Assembly (NCBI RefSeq): GCF_011777495.1
Contig: NZ_JAATJS010000001.1
Coordinates: forward strand, 496,001-560,000
Origin: Microvirga terricola
Lineage (GTDB): Bacteria > Pseudomonadota > Alphaproteobacteria > Rhizobiales > Beijerinckiaceae
Reading direction: 5' to 3'
DNA length: 64,000 bases
Numbering within the stretch: position 1 is the stretch's first letter; every line of letters begins with the position of its first letter. The notes under the pieces are model-generated. The model searched no databases. It had not been told where the DNA came from and saw only the letters and a program-made list of their open reading frames with translations. Position numbers and translations under genes: made by a program. Shown piece after piece: positions 17,102-28,330 of this stretch.

Positions 17102-18283
17102 ATGACGAGACCCATGGCCGAGACGAAGCCTGACAAGCCCGGATTCCTGTCCCGCCTCTTCGGACGCCAGGCGGAGCCTGCGAAGGAAGCTGCGCCGGAA
17201 ACGGAGACGCTTCCGTTCGCCAATGCGGCGGACGAGCTTGTCGCCGTCCCGCCGACGGTCGCGTCGGAATCTCCCGATCTGGCACCCTACCAAAAGCTCC
17301 CCGAGGAGCTGGCGGGAGCGGACCTGCAGCCGGTCGAGACCACGCCGCCGGCCGAGCCGCGCGGCTGGTGGCAGCGTCTGACCCACGGCATGCGCCGCAC
17401 CTCCTCGTCGCTGTCGGAGAGCGTCACGAACCTATTCACCAAGCGCAAGCTCGACGCGGCGACGCTGGAGGACCTCGAGGATGCGCTCGTCCAGGCGGAC
17501 CTTGGCGTCCAGACCGCCATGCAAATCACCAAGGCGATCTCGGCCGGCCGCTATGACAAGGAAATCGCTCCGGACGAGGTGAAGGCCATTCTGGCGAGCG
17601 AAGTGGAAAAGACTCTCGCACCTGTCGCCGTGCCGCTGACCCTCGACCGCAGCAAAAAGCCGTTCGTCATCCTGATGATCGGGGTGAACGGGGCGGGCAA
17701 GACCACCACCATCGGCAAGCTCGCCCAAAAATTCCGCCATCAGGGCCTCACCGTCATGCTCGCGGCGGGCGACACCTTCCGCGCCGCCGCTATCGAGCAG
17801 CTTAAAGTCTGGGGCGAGCGCGTTGGCGCGCCGGTTCTGGCCCGGGAGCAGGGAGCGGATGCAGCGGGCCTCGCCTTCGATGCCTTGCAGCAGGCGAAGG
17901 CCAACGGCTCCGACGTGCTTCTCATCGACACCGCAGGCCGGTTGCAGAACAAGGCCGGGCTGATGTCGGAGCTGGAAAAGATCGTCCGCGTCATCAAGAA
18001 GTTCGACGACACCGCGCCCCATGCCACGCTTCTCGTGCTCGACGCCACGGTCGGCCAGAACGCCATGAGCCAGGTCGAGCTGTTTCAGAAAGCCGCAGGC
18101 GTCACTGGCCTCGTCATGACCAAGCTCGACGGCACCGCGCGCGGCGGCATTCTGGTGGCGCTCGCCGCAAAATTCGGCCTGCCCGTCCATTTCATCGGCG
18201 TCGGCGAGGGCGTCGAGGATCTGGAGCCCTTCGACGCCAGGGATTTCGCCCGCGCCATTGTCGGGTTAGAAGAGACGGTATGA
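17102..18283 (+). CDS. ftsY: Signal recognition particle receptor FtsY
   Basis: FtsY is the membrane receptor for Ffh-ribosome complexes. The 393-residue protein starts with an acidic/Pro-rich A region ([20 protein letters not shown]), then the N domain, then the GTPase with [18 protein letters not shown] (P loop near residue 198), DTAGRLQNK and [10 protein letters not shown], closing with [20 protein letters not shown]. The start at ATG 17102 is given; ATG 17114 would lose four residues. The last four bases overlap the yciB start (ATGA). Confidence 0.96.
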   Translation: MTRPMAETKPDKPGFLSRLFGRQAEPAKEAAPETETLPFANAADELVAVPPTVASESPDLAPYQKLPEELAGADLQPVETTPPAEPRGWWQRLTHGMRRTSSSLSESVTNLFTKRKLDAATLEDLEDALVQADLGVQTAMQITKAISAGRYDKEIAPDEVKAILASEVEKTLAPVAVPLTLDRSKKPFVILMIGVNGAGKTTTIGKLAQKFRHQGLTVMLAAGDTFRAAAIEQLKVWGERVGAPVLAREQGADAAGLAFDALQQAKANGSDVLLIDTAGRLQNKAGLMSELEKIVRVIKKFDDTAPHATLLVLDATVGQNAMSQVELFQKAAGVTGLVMTKLDGTARGGILVALAAKFGLPVHFIGVGEGVEDLEPFDARDFARAIVGLEETV

Positions 18284-18876
18284 CGGATCAAAAGCGCCTC
18301 CCTCCCCTTCTCAAGCTTGCGCTCGAACTCGGGCCGCTGGCCCTGTTTTTCTTCGCCAATGCTTATGCGGACAAGTTCGGCTATGCGGACAACCAGCGCA
18401 TTTATGCCGCAACTACCCTGTTCATCGGGGCGACGCTCGCGGCGTTGGCGATCAACTACGCGCTGATCCGCAAATTGCCGATCATGCCGATGGTATCGGG
18501 TGTGGTCGTCGTGGTGTTCGGCGGGCTGACGCTCGCGTTGCAGAACGACCTGTTCATCAAGCTCAAGCCCACCATCGTGAACACGCTGTTCGGCGTGTTG
18601 CTTCTCGGGGGCCTCTATTTCCGCAAGCCCCTGCTGCAAATCGTGCTCGACAGCGTGTTTGAGCTGACGGACGAGGGGTGGAACAAGCTCACCGTACGCT
18701 GGGCGCTGTTCTTCTTCGCGCTGGCGGTGCTGAACGAGATCGTCTGGCGCACGCAGACGACCGATTTCTGGGTTAGCTTCAAGGTTTTCGGCATCATGCC
18801 GCTGACCATCGTCTTCGCCATCGCGCAAACGCCGCTTTTGATGCGTTATGAGGCGAAGAAGGCGGAACAGGCTTAG
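18280..18876 (+). CDS. yciB: Intracellular septation protein A (YciB/IspZ family)
   Basis: This 198-residue integral membrane protein has five to six hydrophobic segments and the family motifs [31 protein letters not shown]-like [20 protein letters not shown] and [14 protein letters not shown]. YciB proteins act in cell-envelope synthesis and septation. The gene overlaps ftsY by four bases, a frequent pairing in alphaproteobacteria, which supports co-expression with the targeting receptor. The end is 99 bases before the opposite-strand cyclase stop, with a repeat in between. Confidence 0.93.
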   Translation: MTDQKRLPPLLKLALELGPLALFFFANAYADKFGYADNQRIYAATTLFIGATLAALAINYALIRKLPIMPMVSGVVVVVFGGLTLALQNDLFIKLKPTIVNTLFGVLLLGGLYFRKPLLQIVLDSVFELTDEGWNKLTVRWALFFFALAVLNEIVWRTQTTDFWVSFKVFGIMPLTIVFAIAQTPLLMRYEAKKAEQA

Positions 18877-18877
18877 A

Positions 18878-18975
18878 GCATTTTCCGGCGAAGTGGATAC
18901 CGGTTCGCCGAAAGGAAATGCGGCAGAACAAAGAGATAGGGAGCAAGATCCGATCCCGTCAGATCGGATCTTGCT
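18878..18975. repeat. Dispersed Hyphomicrobiales-type intergenic repeat with 14-bp hairpin
   Basis: The unit starts agcattttccggcgaagtgg and ends with a perfect inverted repeat, gagcaagatccgat (18941-18954) and atcggatcttgctc (18962-18975). I recall very similar elements in many copies in Bradyrhizobium and Methylobacterium relatives. It sits exactly between the convergent yciB and cyclase genes and may serve as a bidirectional terminator. A related but shorter element lies near 48778. Confidence 0.65.
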
Positions 18976-20316
18976 CTAAACCGGTTTCATCAGCACGAGC
19001 GTGCGGGTCACACCCGGCAGCGGCTCGTGCTCGATCGCGGTCCAGAGCCCTTCCTCACCCGCAGCACACACCGCCTCTTGCGATGCCAGAAGATCGCAAT
19101 GCGCCGTCTTCGTCGCCTGCTCGATGCGCGAGGCGATGTTGACCGTCTCTCCCAGCACGGTGAATTCGAGCCGGTCCTCGTCGCCCACCACGCCGCAGAA
19201 AACCTCGCCCGTGTGGATACCGATGCCGATGCGCAGCGGCGGATTGAACGCGCGTTTCGCGTTCCAGCGCTCGATGAGATCGAGCAAGGTCCGGCCGCAG
19301 GCGAGCGCGCGGGCGGTGTCGTCCTCTCCCGCATTCGGCACGCCGAAGAGAATGAGCGCGCCATCGCCGATGAACTTGTCGATGACGCCGCCATGCTGGG
19401 CGGCGGCACGCATGACGCGGCGGCGGAAGGAGGACATGAAAATCGCGAGACGCGCCGGGTCCATGCCTTCGCCCAGCGCCGAGGAAGCACGGATATCGAC
19501 GAAGAGAAGCGTCACCGGCATGCGCCGCCCGTCGCGCAAGGAAGCGAAGGCCTGCTGCGAAAGGATGGGCGCGAGTTCACGCGGCACATAGCGCGTGAGA
19601 TTGGCGCGCAACGTCGTCTCGCGCACCGCGCGCTCGAGCATGAGGCGGCCCTGGCGCGCGACGAGGATCAGGATCAATCCGGCGGCGAACACCATCACCA
19701 CGCGGAGTACGTTGGCCTGCCAGCCGAACTGGCCAGAAAAGTCGCCGAGGTCTTGCTGCCTCTCGGACAGATTCAGGAAGCGGCTGCCCCATGCCAGGAT
19801 GCCGAGACCGGTGACATAGAGCACGGCCACATAGGCCTGAAGGCGCGGGCTGTAGTGGATCGCCGCCGCTGCCATGGTGATCGGAATGACCCAGATGCCG
19901 GGATAGACCGCGAAAAGCCCACCCGGCATGTTCAGCACGAAATGGCTGTAGCCGAGATTGCCGAAGATGAGCACAGCATCGAGCGTCGCCGTTGCGCCCG
20001 GCAGCCATGTCACCGCGACGCGGTGGGAGGCAGCCCAAGCTCCGGCCAAACCCACTGCGCCAAGAAGCGTCAGCGTCGTCTCCGCCGCGCGGATCTGATG
20101 CACGGCCAGCTCATCGCTCATGGGAACGCCGTCGGTCGCCAGCAGCACGGCGATGAGCAAAATTCCGGCGACCACAACCCGCGCCACCCCGGCGCGGCGC
20201 AAGGCGGCCACGTCGGCCTCTCGGATGAGGCGCTGCGTCGTGTCGCTTAAATTGGGCGTGGTCCTCAACGTGAGGAACCGGGTCCAGATTGCGGAGAAGG
20301 GGTGGCGAAGAAACAC
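18976..20316 (-). CDS. Membrane-bound class III adenylate/guanylate cyclase
   Basis: This 446-residue protein has about six N-terminal membrane helices (residues 42-222) and a C-terminal class III cyclase domain. Catalytic positions are intact: metal Asp274 (LLFVDIRASS) and Asp318 (KFIGDGA), purine-selecting Lys314 and Thr386 (FTVLG), and transition-state Asn393 and Arg397 (NIASR). The Lys/Thr pair is that of class IIIb adenylate cyclases, so cAMP is the expected product. The usual GD in the GDTVN motif is GE here. It probably senses a membrane or redox signal through its helices. It converges on yciB across a repeat. Confidence 0.9.
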   Translation of the reverse strand: MFLRHPFSAIWTRFLTLRTTPNLSDTTQRLIREADVAALRRAGVARVVVAGILLIAVLLATDGVPMSDELAVHQIRAAETTLTLLGAVGLAGAWAASHRVAVTWLPGATATLDAVLIFGNLGYSHFVLNMPGGLFAVYPGIWVIPITMAAAAIHYSPRLQAYVAVLYVTGLGILAWGSRFLNLSERQQDLGDFSGQFGWQANVLRVVMVFAAGLILILVARQGRLMLERAVRETTLRANLTRYVPRELAPILSQQAFASLRDGRRMPVTLLFVDIRASSALGEGMDPARLAIFMSSFRRRVMRAAAQHGGVIDKFIGDGALILFGVPNAGEDDTARALACGRTLLDLIERWNAKRAFNPPLRIGIGIHTGEVFCGVVGDEDRLEFTVLGETVNIASRIEQATKTAHCDLLASQEAVCAAGEEGLWTAIEHEPLPGVTRTLVLMKPV

Positions 20317-20442
20317 GGGCTTTCAATCGCTTTGCGGGTTATGAGGAGCACGTCTCGACCGGCGAATGGGGCTCGACTCGATCCGACAAGGCCATGTCAC
20401 TCGATTTCGGCAGAACCGTGCCCATGACAGGAATAAAGTTCG

Positions 20443-20931
20443 ATGACCGATCAGCCTCACGCTATTGAGATATACGTGGATGCCGATGCCTGCCCTGTCA
20501 AAGCGGAAATCTACCGTGTGGCGGAACGGCACGCCTTAAAAGTCTTCGTCGTCGCCAACAGCTTCATCGCCGTGCCGCAGACGCTCCTCGTGGAGCGCGT
20601 GGTGGTGAGCGCGAGCTTCGACGCAGCGGATGACTGGATCGCAGAGCGCGCAAGGCGCGGCAGCATCGTCATCACGGCCGATATTCCGCTGGCCGACCGC
20701 AGCCTGAAGGCAGGGGCCGACGTCATCGGCCCGACCGGAAAGCCTTTTACGCAAGCCTCCATCGGCATGGCGATGGCGACTCGCGCTCTCATGGAAGACC
20801 TGCGCGCCATGGGCGAGGTCAGCGGCGGGCCCAAACCCTTTTCGGCCAAGGATCGTTCGGCGTTTCTGTCGGCCCTCGACCTTGCGGTCGTGCGGCTCAA
20901 GCGGGCGGGATTTCCTTCAGCCGCGCCTTGA
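20443..20931 (+). CDS. UPF0178 protein (YaiI/YqxD family)
   Basis: This 162-residue protein has the family opening [20 protein letters not shown], the central [14 protein letters not shown] and [16 protein letters not shown], and [19 protein letters not shown]. The family has a PIN-like fold and is often called DUF188; its biochemical role is not established, though the conserved Asp residues suggest a nuclease-type metal site. It is convergent with ccmG, and the two coding regions overlap by 35 bases at their 3' ends. Confidence 0.9.
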   Translation: MTDQPHAIEIYVDADACPVKAEIYRVAERHALKVFVVANSFIAVPQTLLVERVVVSASFDAADDWIAERARRGSIVITADIPLADRSLKAGADVIGPTGKPFTQASIGMAMATRALMEDLRAMGEVSGGPKPFSAKDRSAFLSALDLAVVRLKRAGFPSAAP

Positions 20932-21472
20932 ACGCGGGCAGCGTCTCCGGGGTCAGCGGCCCGATATGCTTGTGGCGGATGACGCCGTCCGGACCGACGA
21001 TAAAGGTTTCCGGCACGCCATAGACGCCCCAATCGATGGAGACGCGGCCGTTGGAATCGGTGCCGACGGCGGCAAACGGATTGCCGAGCGCGCCGAGGAA
21101 ACGGCGGGCGTTGTCCGGATTGTCCTTCTGGTTGATGCCGACCAGCCGGACTGAAGGGTCCTTCGCCAGTTCGACCAGAAGCGGATGTTCCTGGCGGCAG
21201 GGTGCGCACCAGGAGGCCCAGACATTCACCACCGTCACCCGACCCTTCAGGTCCTCATTCGAGAACCCGGGCACAGGCTTGCCGTCGGCCGTCAGGCCCT
21301 CCAGCGCCGGGAGCGCGAAGGCCGGAGCGGGCTTACCGATGAGCGCCGACGGAATGCGCGACGGATCGCCGCCACCAAGGCGGAAGACAAAAAGAGCCGC
21401 CAATCCGACAAAGACGGCGACCGGCAGCAGGAAAAGAAGACGGCTGCGGGGTTTTGCTACCGCCTCAGCCAC
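20897..21472 (-). CDS. ccmG: Thiol:disulfide interchange protein CcmG/DsbE
   Basis: CcmG is a membrane-tethered periplasmic thioredoxin that keeps apocytochrome c cysteines reduced for haem attachment. The 191-residue protein has an N-terminal anchor ([19 protein letters not shown]), the active site WASWCAPC (Cys89, Cys92), the cis-Pro in YGVPETFIV, and the CcmG-specific [15 protein letters not shown]. The start is a GTG at 21472, eight bases inside ccmD. It ends the ccmC-ccmD-ccmG part of the maturation genes. Confidence 0.95.
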   Translation of the reverse strand: MAEAVAKPRSRLLFLLPVAVFVGLAALFVFRLGGGDPSRIPSALIGKPAPAFALPALEGLTADGKPVPGFSNEDLKGRVTVVNVWASWCAPCRQEHPLLVELAKDPSVRLVGINQKDNPDNARRFLGALGNPFAAVGTDSNGRVSIDWGVYGVPETFIVGPDGVIRHKHIGPLTPETLPAFKARLKEIPPA

Positions 21473-21620
21473 GGCGCGATCTCCGGCTCACGCCGCGCGC
21501 TTCGAGCGCCGCAAGCGCGCGGGCCTGCGCGCGATGATCGAGGACGGCGCGCACAACCAGCCCGCCGATCACCAAAGCGGTCACGGCATAGGCGAAGGCG
21601 ATGAAGAAACCATGGGTCAT
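21465..21620 (-). CDS. ccmD: Heme exporter protein CcmD (51 residues)
   Basis: I translated this short gene directly: MTHGFFIAFAYAVTALVIGG, then LVVRAVLDHRAQARALAALE and [11 protein letters not shown]. One membrane helix followed by an Arg-rich cytoplasmic tail is the CcmD pattern. CcmD is needed to release haem-loaded CcmE from the CcmABC complex. The ATG at 21620 overlaps the ccmC stop by one base (TGATG), and its end overlaps the ccmG start by eight bases, so translation of all three is coupled. It is easily missed because of its length. Confidence 0.93.
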   Translation of the reverse strand: MTHGFFIAFAYAVTALVIGGLVVRAVLDHRAQARALAALEARGVSRRSRRG

Positions 21621-22360
21621 CAGGCGGCCCGTGCGTCGAGGCGCTCGGCCTCAAGGATGGTCAGCGTCCGCACGCGGCGGCGCAGGATTTCCGTGCGCAT
21701 TCCCGCAAGATGCAGCGCCACGCCCACGAGGGTGAAAGCCACGGCGATGACGAGAAGCGGAATGAGCATGGAGGAATGAATGGTCGGCCCGCCGAGGCGG
21801 AACACGGAAGCCGGCTGGTGCAGGGTGTTCCACCAGTCGACGGAGAACTTGACGATGGGCACGTTGACCGCGCCCACAAGGGTGAGGATTGACACTGCCC
21901 TTCCGGCTCGGTTCGGCTCCTCGATGGCGTTCCACAGGGCCAGAATGCCGAGATAGATCAGCAGCATCACAAGCATCGAGGTGAGCCGTGCATCCCATTG
22001 CCAATAGGTGCCCCACATGGGTTTGCCCCAGAGCGAACCGGTGACGAGGCAGATGAGCGTGAAAGCCGCACCAATCGGCGCCGCCGCCTTTTGCGACACG
22101 TCGGCGAGCGGGTGCCGCCAGACCAGGGTCCCGAGCGCCGACAGCGCCATCGTGGAATAGAAGAATAGCGACAACCACGCGGCCGGCACGTGGATGTACA
22201 TGATCTTGACCGTCTCGCCCTGCTGGTAATCGGCGGGTGCGACGAACCAGACCTGATAGAGCCCGATGGCCAGAAGAAGAACCGCCACGCCGGACACCCA
22301 CGGCAGCAACGCGCCGGCCAGGCTCATGAAACGGGTCGGGTTCGCAAGATCGCGGATCAT
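21620..22360 (-). CDS. ccmC: Heme export/handling protein CcmC
   Basis: CcmC is a six-helix inner-membrane protein that loads haem onto CcmE. The 246-residue sequence has the tryptophan-rich periplasmic motif WGTYWQWDARLTSMLVMLLI and flanking histidines (KIMYIHVPAAWLSLFFYST, ending in GPTIHSSML). It is the first gene of the ccmC-ccmD-ccmG run. Unusually, ccmB is not directly upstream: an opposite-strand peptidase gene and an intergenic stretch lie between. Confidence 0.96.
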   Translation of the reverse strand: MIRDLANPTRFMSLAGALLPWVSGVAVLLLAIGLYQVWFVAPADYQQGETVKIMYIHVPAAWLSLFFYSTMALSALGTLVWRHPLADVSQKAAAPIGAAFTLICLVTGSLWGKPMWGTYWQWDARLTSMLVMLLIYLGILALWNAIEEPNRAGRAVSILTLVGAVNVPIVKFSVDWWNTLHQPASVFRLGGPTIHSSMLIPLLVIAVAFTLVGVALHLAGMRTEILRRRVRTLTILEAERLDARAA

Positions 22361-22507
22361 GGCCCCGGTGTAGCGGCCCGGCGCGCGACCTGCAACGAGA
22401 GGATTGCCGCAATTGCGAGGTTGTGATCGGCACGAAAACGATTCTCGCGCCTTTAATCGGCCATGCCCTGCAGGCTATATCTTTCGTATCATTGTTGCGG
22501 AGACGAC

Positions 22508-23497
22508 ATGCGCGCCCTCTCTCTGAGCCTTTTCGCCCTCACCGCCTGCGCCGAGCCGGCGCTGGCGCAGGACATCTCGCTCCGGCTGCCTGTCGCCTGC
22601 GAAATGGGGCGAACCTGCTTCATCCAGCACTATGTGGACAGCGACCCCTCTCCCAGTGTCAGCGATTATCGCTGCGGGTCGATGACCTATGACGGGCATG
22701 ACGGCACCGACATCCGTGTGCCGACGATGGCCGCGCAAAAAGCGGGCGTGAACGTGATCGCCGCCGCCGACGGCACGGTGCTGCGAACCCGCGACGGGGT
22801 GGCCGACATTTCCGTCAACGAACGCGGAAAAGCGAGCGTCGAGAACACCGAGTGCGGCAACGGAGCCGTCATCGACCACGGCCAGGGGTGGGAAACGCAA
22901 TATTGCCACATGGCGAAAGGCAGCATCGCTGTGAAGCCGGGCGACACCATCAAGGCGGGCGACATAATCGGGCGGGTCGGCCTCTCGGGGATGACCGAGT
23001 TTCCGCATCTGCATTTCACGGTAAGAAAAGACGGCAAGGTCGCGGACCCGTTCGCCTACAAGGCGCCGGAAAAATCCTGCGGCGGCGGCACCTCGCTTTG
23101 GCAGACCTCCTTACGCGGACAGCTGGCGTATGAAGCGGGCACCGTCATCAACAAGGGCTTTGCCCCCGGCCCGGTGACCATGGAGGGAATCGAATCCGGC
23201 GCGGCGGAGCGGGACACGCCGACCACCCGTTCGCCTGCCCTCGTCACTTTCGTGCGCGCCATCGGCCTGAAAAGCGGTGACGAGCAGGTGCTGACCCTGT
23301 TCGATCCCGACGGCAAACCGATCGCCCAGAACAAGGCCCCGCCGCTTGACCGCAACAAGGCGCAGATCATGTCCTTTACCGGCATCAAGCAACCGGAAGG
23401 CGGCTTCCGCCCCGGCCTCTACCGCGCGGTTTACCGCGTGGTGCGAGACGGCAAACCCGCCATCGAGCAAGCGTTTGGGGTTGCGTTGCGGCCTTGA
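22508..23497 (+). CDS. Secreted M23 (LytM-type) peptidase
   Basis: This 329-residue protein has a signal peptide (MRALSLSLFALTACAEPALA, cut before QDISL). The M23 zinc site is present as GHDGTDIRV (His and Asp ligands) and PHLHF (the H-x-H motif). Such enzymes cut peptide cross-links in peptidoglycan or, when degenerate, activate amidases. A second region of about 130 residues (from FAPGPVTMEG to the end) is beta-rich and unassigned. The ATG at 22508 is preferred over a start at 22463. The gene lies between ccmC and ccmB on the opposite strand, which breaks the usual ccmABCDG run. Confidence 0.88.
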   Translation: MRALSLSLFALTACAEPALAQDISLRLPVACEMGRTCFIQHYVDSDPSPSVSDYRCGSMTYDGHDGTDIRVPTMAAQKAGVNVIAAADGTVLRTRDGVADISVNERGKASVENTECGNGAVIDHGQGWETQYCHMAKGSIAVKPGDTIKAGDIIGRVGLSGMTEFPHLHFTVRKDGKVADPFAYKAPEKSCGGGTSLWQTSLRGQLAYEAGTVINKGFAPGPVTMEGIESGAAERDTPTTRSPALVTFVRAIGLKSGDEQVLTLFDPDGKPIAQNKAPPLDRNKAQIMSFTGIKQPEGGFRPGLYRAVYRVVRDGKPAIEQAFGVALRP

Positions 23498-23504
23498 TCG
23501 CGCG

Positions 23505-23615
23505 CTAGAATTTTCTGGTGCCCTTTATTGCACGCGCGAACTCAACTGTCGCGCTCGCAACGGCTATGAATTTGCGGGCGAGTTCCAGGAACGAGAAGAG
23601 ATCGTTGAGAGACAT
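23505..23615 (-). CDS. Candidate small protein (36 residues)
   Basis: An ATG at 23615 preceded by gaggatgaa opens a 36-residue frame, MSLNDLFSFLELARKFIAVA then SATVEFARAIKGTRKF. It has an amphipathic-to-hydrophobic helical N-terminal part and a basic end, so it might associate with the membrane. It is the only feature I see in the 345-base space between the M23 gene and ccmB. No family is known to me, and chance occurrence is possible. The remainder, 23616-23842, is relatively AT-rich and shows nothing recognisable. Confidence 0.35.
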   Translation of the reverse strand: MSLNDLFSFLELARKFIAVASATVEFARAIKGTRKF

Positions 23616-23842
23616 TTCATCCTCGAAAAGGAAACATTTCCAAGAATGAACCAGGTCCAGGCACGTTAAGCGCGCAGTCTCAATTTATACATTTCTTCCG
23701 CATCTCTTATGCAAAGCGGCAATTTTTGTACGCATGGACGGCACCAAAACCGATTGCACAGAGGCAAACGCAAAGCCGCGCTTAATTTTTTCCGGAACTG
23801 AAGTCGAGATTCAGCTGAGCATAGTGCGCGCCACGAGCTTCA

Positions 23843-24508
23843 TCACTCCCCCGCCCTCAGCGCTGCCGCCGCGCCAAACGTCCCGATCACTGCAGCGATC
23901 AGCGACAGAGCGGCCAAGATCAGAAACGGCGTTTCAAACGGCACGGTACCGCCCACCGCCGCATTGGCCGCCGCGACGCCGAAGATGAGCGTCGGGATCA
24001 TGAAGGGCAGGACCAGAATCGCCAGGATCAATCCGCCCCGTCGCAGCGAGGCGGTCAGCGCCGCGCCGATGGCCCCGATAAAGGTGAGCGCGGGCGTTCC
24101 GACCAGAAGCGTCACCACCATCGCCAACATCGCCTCCGGCGACAGCGCGACCAGCAAGCCGAAGAAAGGTGCGGCGAGCGCCAGGGGCAAACCCGTCGTC
24201 AGCCAATGGGCCAAAACCTTGGCGAGCACCACAATTTCCATCGGCACCGGTGCGAGGCGCAGCAGGTCAAGGGAGCCGTCCTCCTCATCCGCTTGAAACA
24301 GCCGGTCGAGGCCGATCAGGGTGGCGAGCAGAGCCGCGATCCAGAGGATCGCCGGGCCGATGCGCGACAGGAGGTTGAGATCGGGCCCGAGCGCGAAGGG
24401 AATGAGGGTGACGATGGCGAGGAAGAAGACGAGCCCCATCATGCCAGAGCCGCCAACGCGAGCGGCGAGCTTGAGGTCGCGGATCAGGAGAGCGCGGAAG
24501 GAACGCAT
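23843..24508 (-). CDS. ccmB: Heme exporter permease CcmB
   Basis: CcmB is the membrane subunit of the CcmAB ABC complex of cytochrome c maturation System I. The 221-residue protein has six hydrophobic segments and the family motif ADEEDGSLDLLRLAPVPMEI in the first cytoplasmic loop. The ATG at 24508 shares one base with the ccmA stop, so the two are translationally coupled. Confidence 0.95.
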   Translation of the reverse strand: MRSFRALLIRDLKLAARVGGSGMMGLVFFLAIVTLIPFALGPDLNLLSRIGPAILWIAALLATLIGLDRLFQADEEDGSLDLLRLAPVPMEIVVLAKVLAHWLTTGLPLALAAPFFGLLVALSPEAMLAMVVTLLVGTPALTFIGAIGAALTASLRRGGLILAILVLPFMIPTLIFGVAAANAAVGGTVPFETPFLILAALSLIAAVIGTFGAAAALRAGE

Positions 24509-25134
24509 CAGGCCCCCTCTCCCGCAAGGCTGGCAACCTCCCGCTCGATGCGAATCTCCTTCGCGTCCTTGAGGCCTAGCGGCGCATGAGTCGTCGCCAC
24601 CACGATGCCGCCGTCAGTGCGGTGCCGCTCCATCAGGCCCAGAAGCATGTCCTGCGAGGCGGTATCGAGCGCCGAAGTCGGCTCATCCAAGAGCCAGAGT
24701 GGACGGCGCGCCACGAGAAGCCGCGCCAGCGCGATCCGGCGGCGTTGCCCGGCTGAGAGATAGGCAACCGGCAGGTGGGCGGCATGGAGAAGGCCCACGG
24801 CATCGAGCGCCGCGTGAACCGGCAAAGCCGGATCGCCGAGAAAATCGCGGGCGAAGGAAAGGTTTTCCTCGGCGGTCAGAGCAGCCTTCAGGGCGTCCCG
24901 GTGGCCGATAGAGTGGAGGCACTCCGGAAGACTGCGCTCGCCGGCTTCGGACAGACGAATCGCCCCGTACGCCGGCCGTAAGCGTCCGGCCAGGATGTCG
25001 AGAAGCGAGGATTTTCCTGCCCCGTTGCGACCCCGGACCACGAGGGCATCGCCGGGTGCCAGCGCGAACGACAGCCCCGTGAAGATGCGGCGCTCTCCCC
25101 GGTCACAGGCCAAATTCTGAACATCCAGACGCAA
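24508..25134 (-). CDS. ccmA: Heme exporter ATP-binding protein CcmA
   Basis: CcmA is the ATPase that powers release of holo-CcmE. The 208-residue protein has Walker A (GRNGAGKSSL), signature (YLSAGQRRRIALARLL) and Walker B (LWLLDEPTSALD). No ATG is available at the right place; a TTG at 25134 (LDVQNLACDRGERRIF follows) gives the expected N-terminus. It is divergent from acnA, with 218 bases between the starts, and leads ccmAB. Confidence 0.95.
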   Translation of the reverse strand: MRLDVQNLACDRGERRIFTGLSFALAPGDALVVRGRNGAGKSSLLDILAGRLRPAYGAIRLSEAGERSLPECLHSIGHRDALKAALTAEENLSFARDFLGDPALPVHAALDAVGLLHAAHLPVAYLSAGQRRRIALARLLVARRPLWLLDEPTSALDTASQDMLLGLMERHRTDGGIVVATTHAPLGLKDAKEIRIEREVASLAGEGA

Positions 25135-25352
25135 ACGCGAAACCTTGCCTTCAATCCACCCCAGAATGGTTCTAATCCGTGTAGCGGGGTCCTGGGAAAT
25201 GATCTATATCACCCTCGGCTGCGCCGCGCGCCAAGGCGTCCAATCCGTCTCGCGCGCTTCTCCCCTGTCCGGGCGCCCCCGGAGCGGCGCGCGCATATCG
25301 CGCTTTCGGCCGAACAAAACGTTCGTAACCCAAATGCACGCGAGGATTCGCC

Positions 25353-28055
<2,703 letters not shown>

Positions 28056-28070
28056 AAGCGTACGCCTGAA

Positions 28071-28108
28071 AAAAGCCCGCCCCTCGGAGACGAGGGGCGG
28101 GCTTTTTT
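28071..28108 (+). terminator. Strong Rho-independent terminator of acnA
   Basis: A 16-bp perfect stem (aaaagcccgcccctcg and its complement) with loop gaga is followed by T-rich sequence. The A/T ends make it potentially bidirectional. Confidence 0.95.
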
Positions 28109-28275
28109 ATTCGGAGGGCACAAAATCGGCGGTGGTCGCTTGGGGAGCTTGACCGACCTGCCCCCTGCAACCGTGCTGTCCTGTCGTCCGAGTCTCCCGC
28201 GCGCGTCTCTTGCCACAATGCCGGAGACGAATGTGGGTCCGTGACGAGCATTCCCAAACGCGCCGAAGCGCAGCA

Positions 28276-28305
28276 ACAAAAAACCCCGGCAGTCGCCTGC
28301 CGGGG
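28276..28305 (-). terminator. Rho-independent terminator of the large RTX gene
   Basis: Read on the minus strand, a 9-bp stem (ccccggcag / ctgccgggg) with a 4-base loop is followed by a run of T (plus-strand A at 28276-28283). It lies 26 bases after the RTX stop codon. Confidence 0.9.
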
Positions 28306-28330
28306 CTCTGGTTCTGCGATTTCTCGCGGC

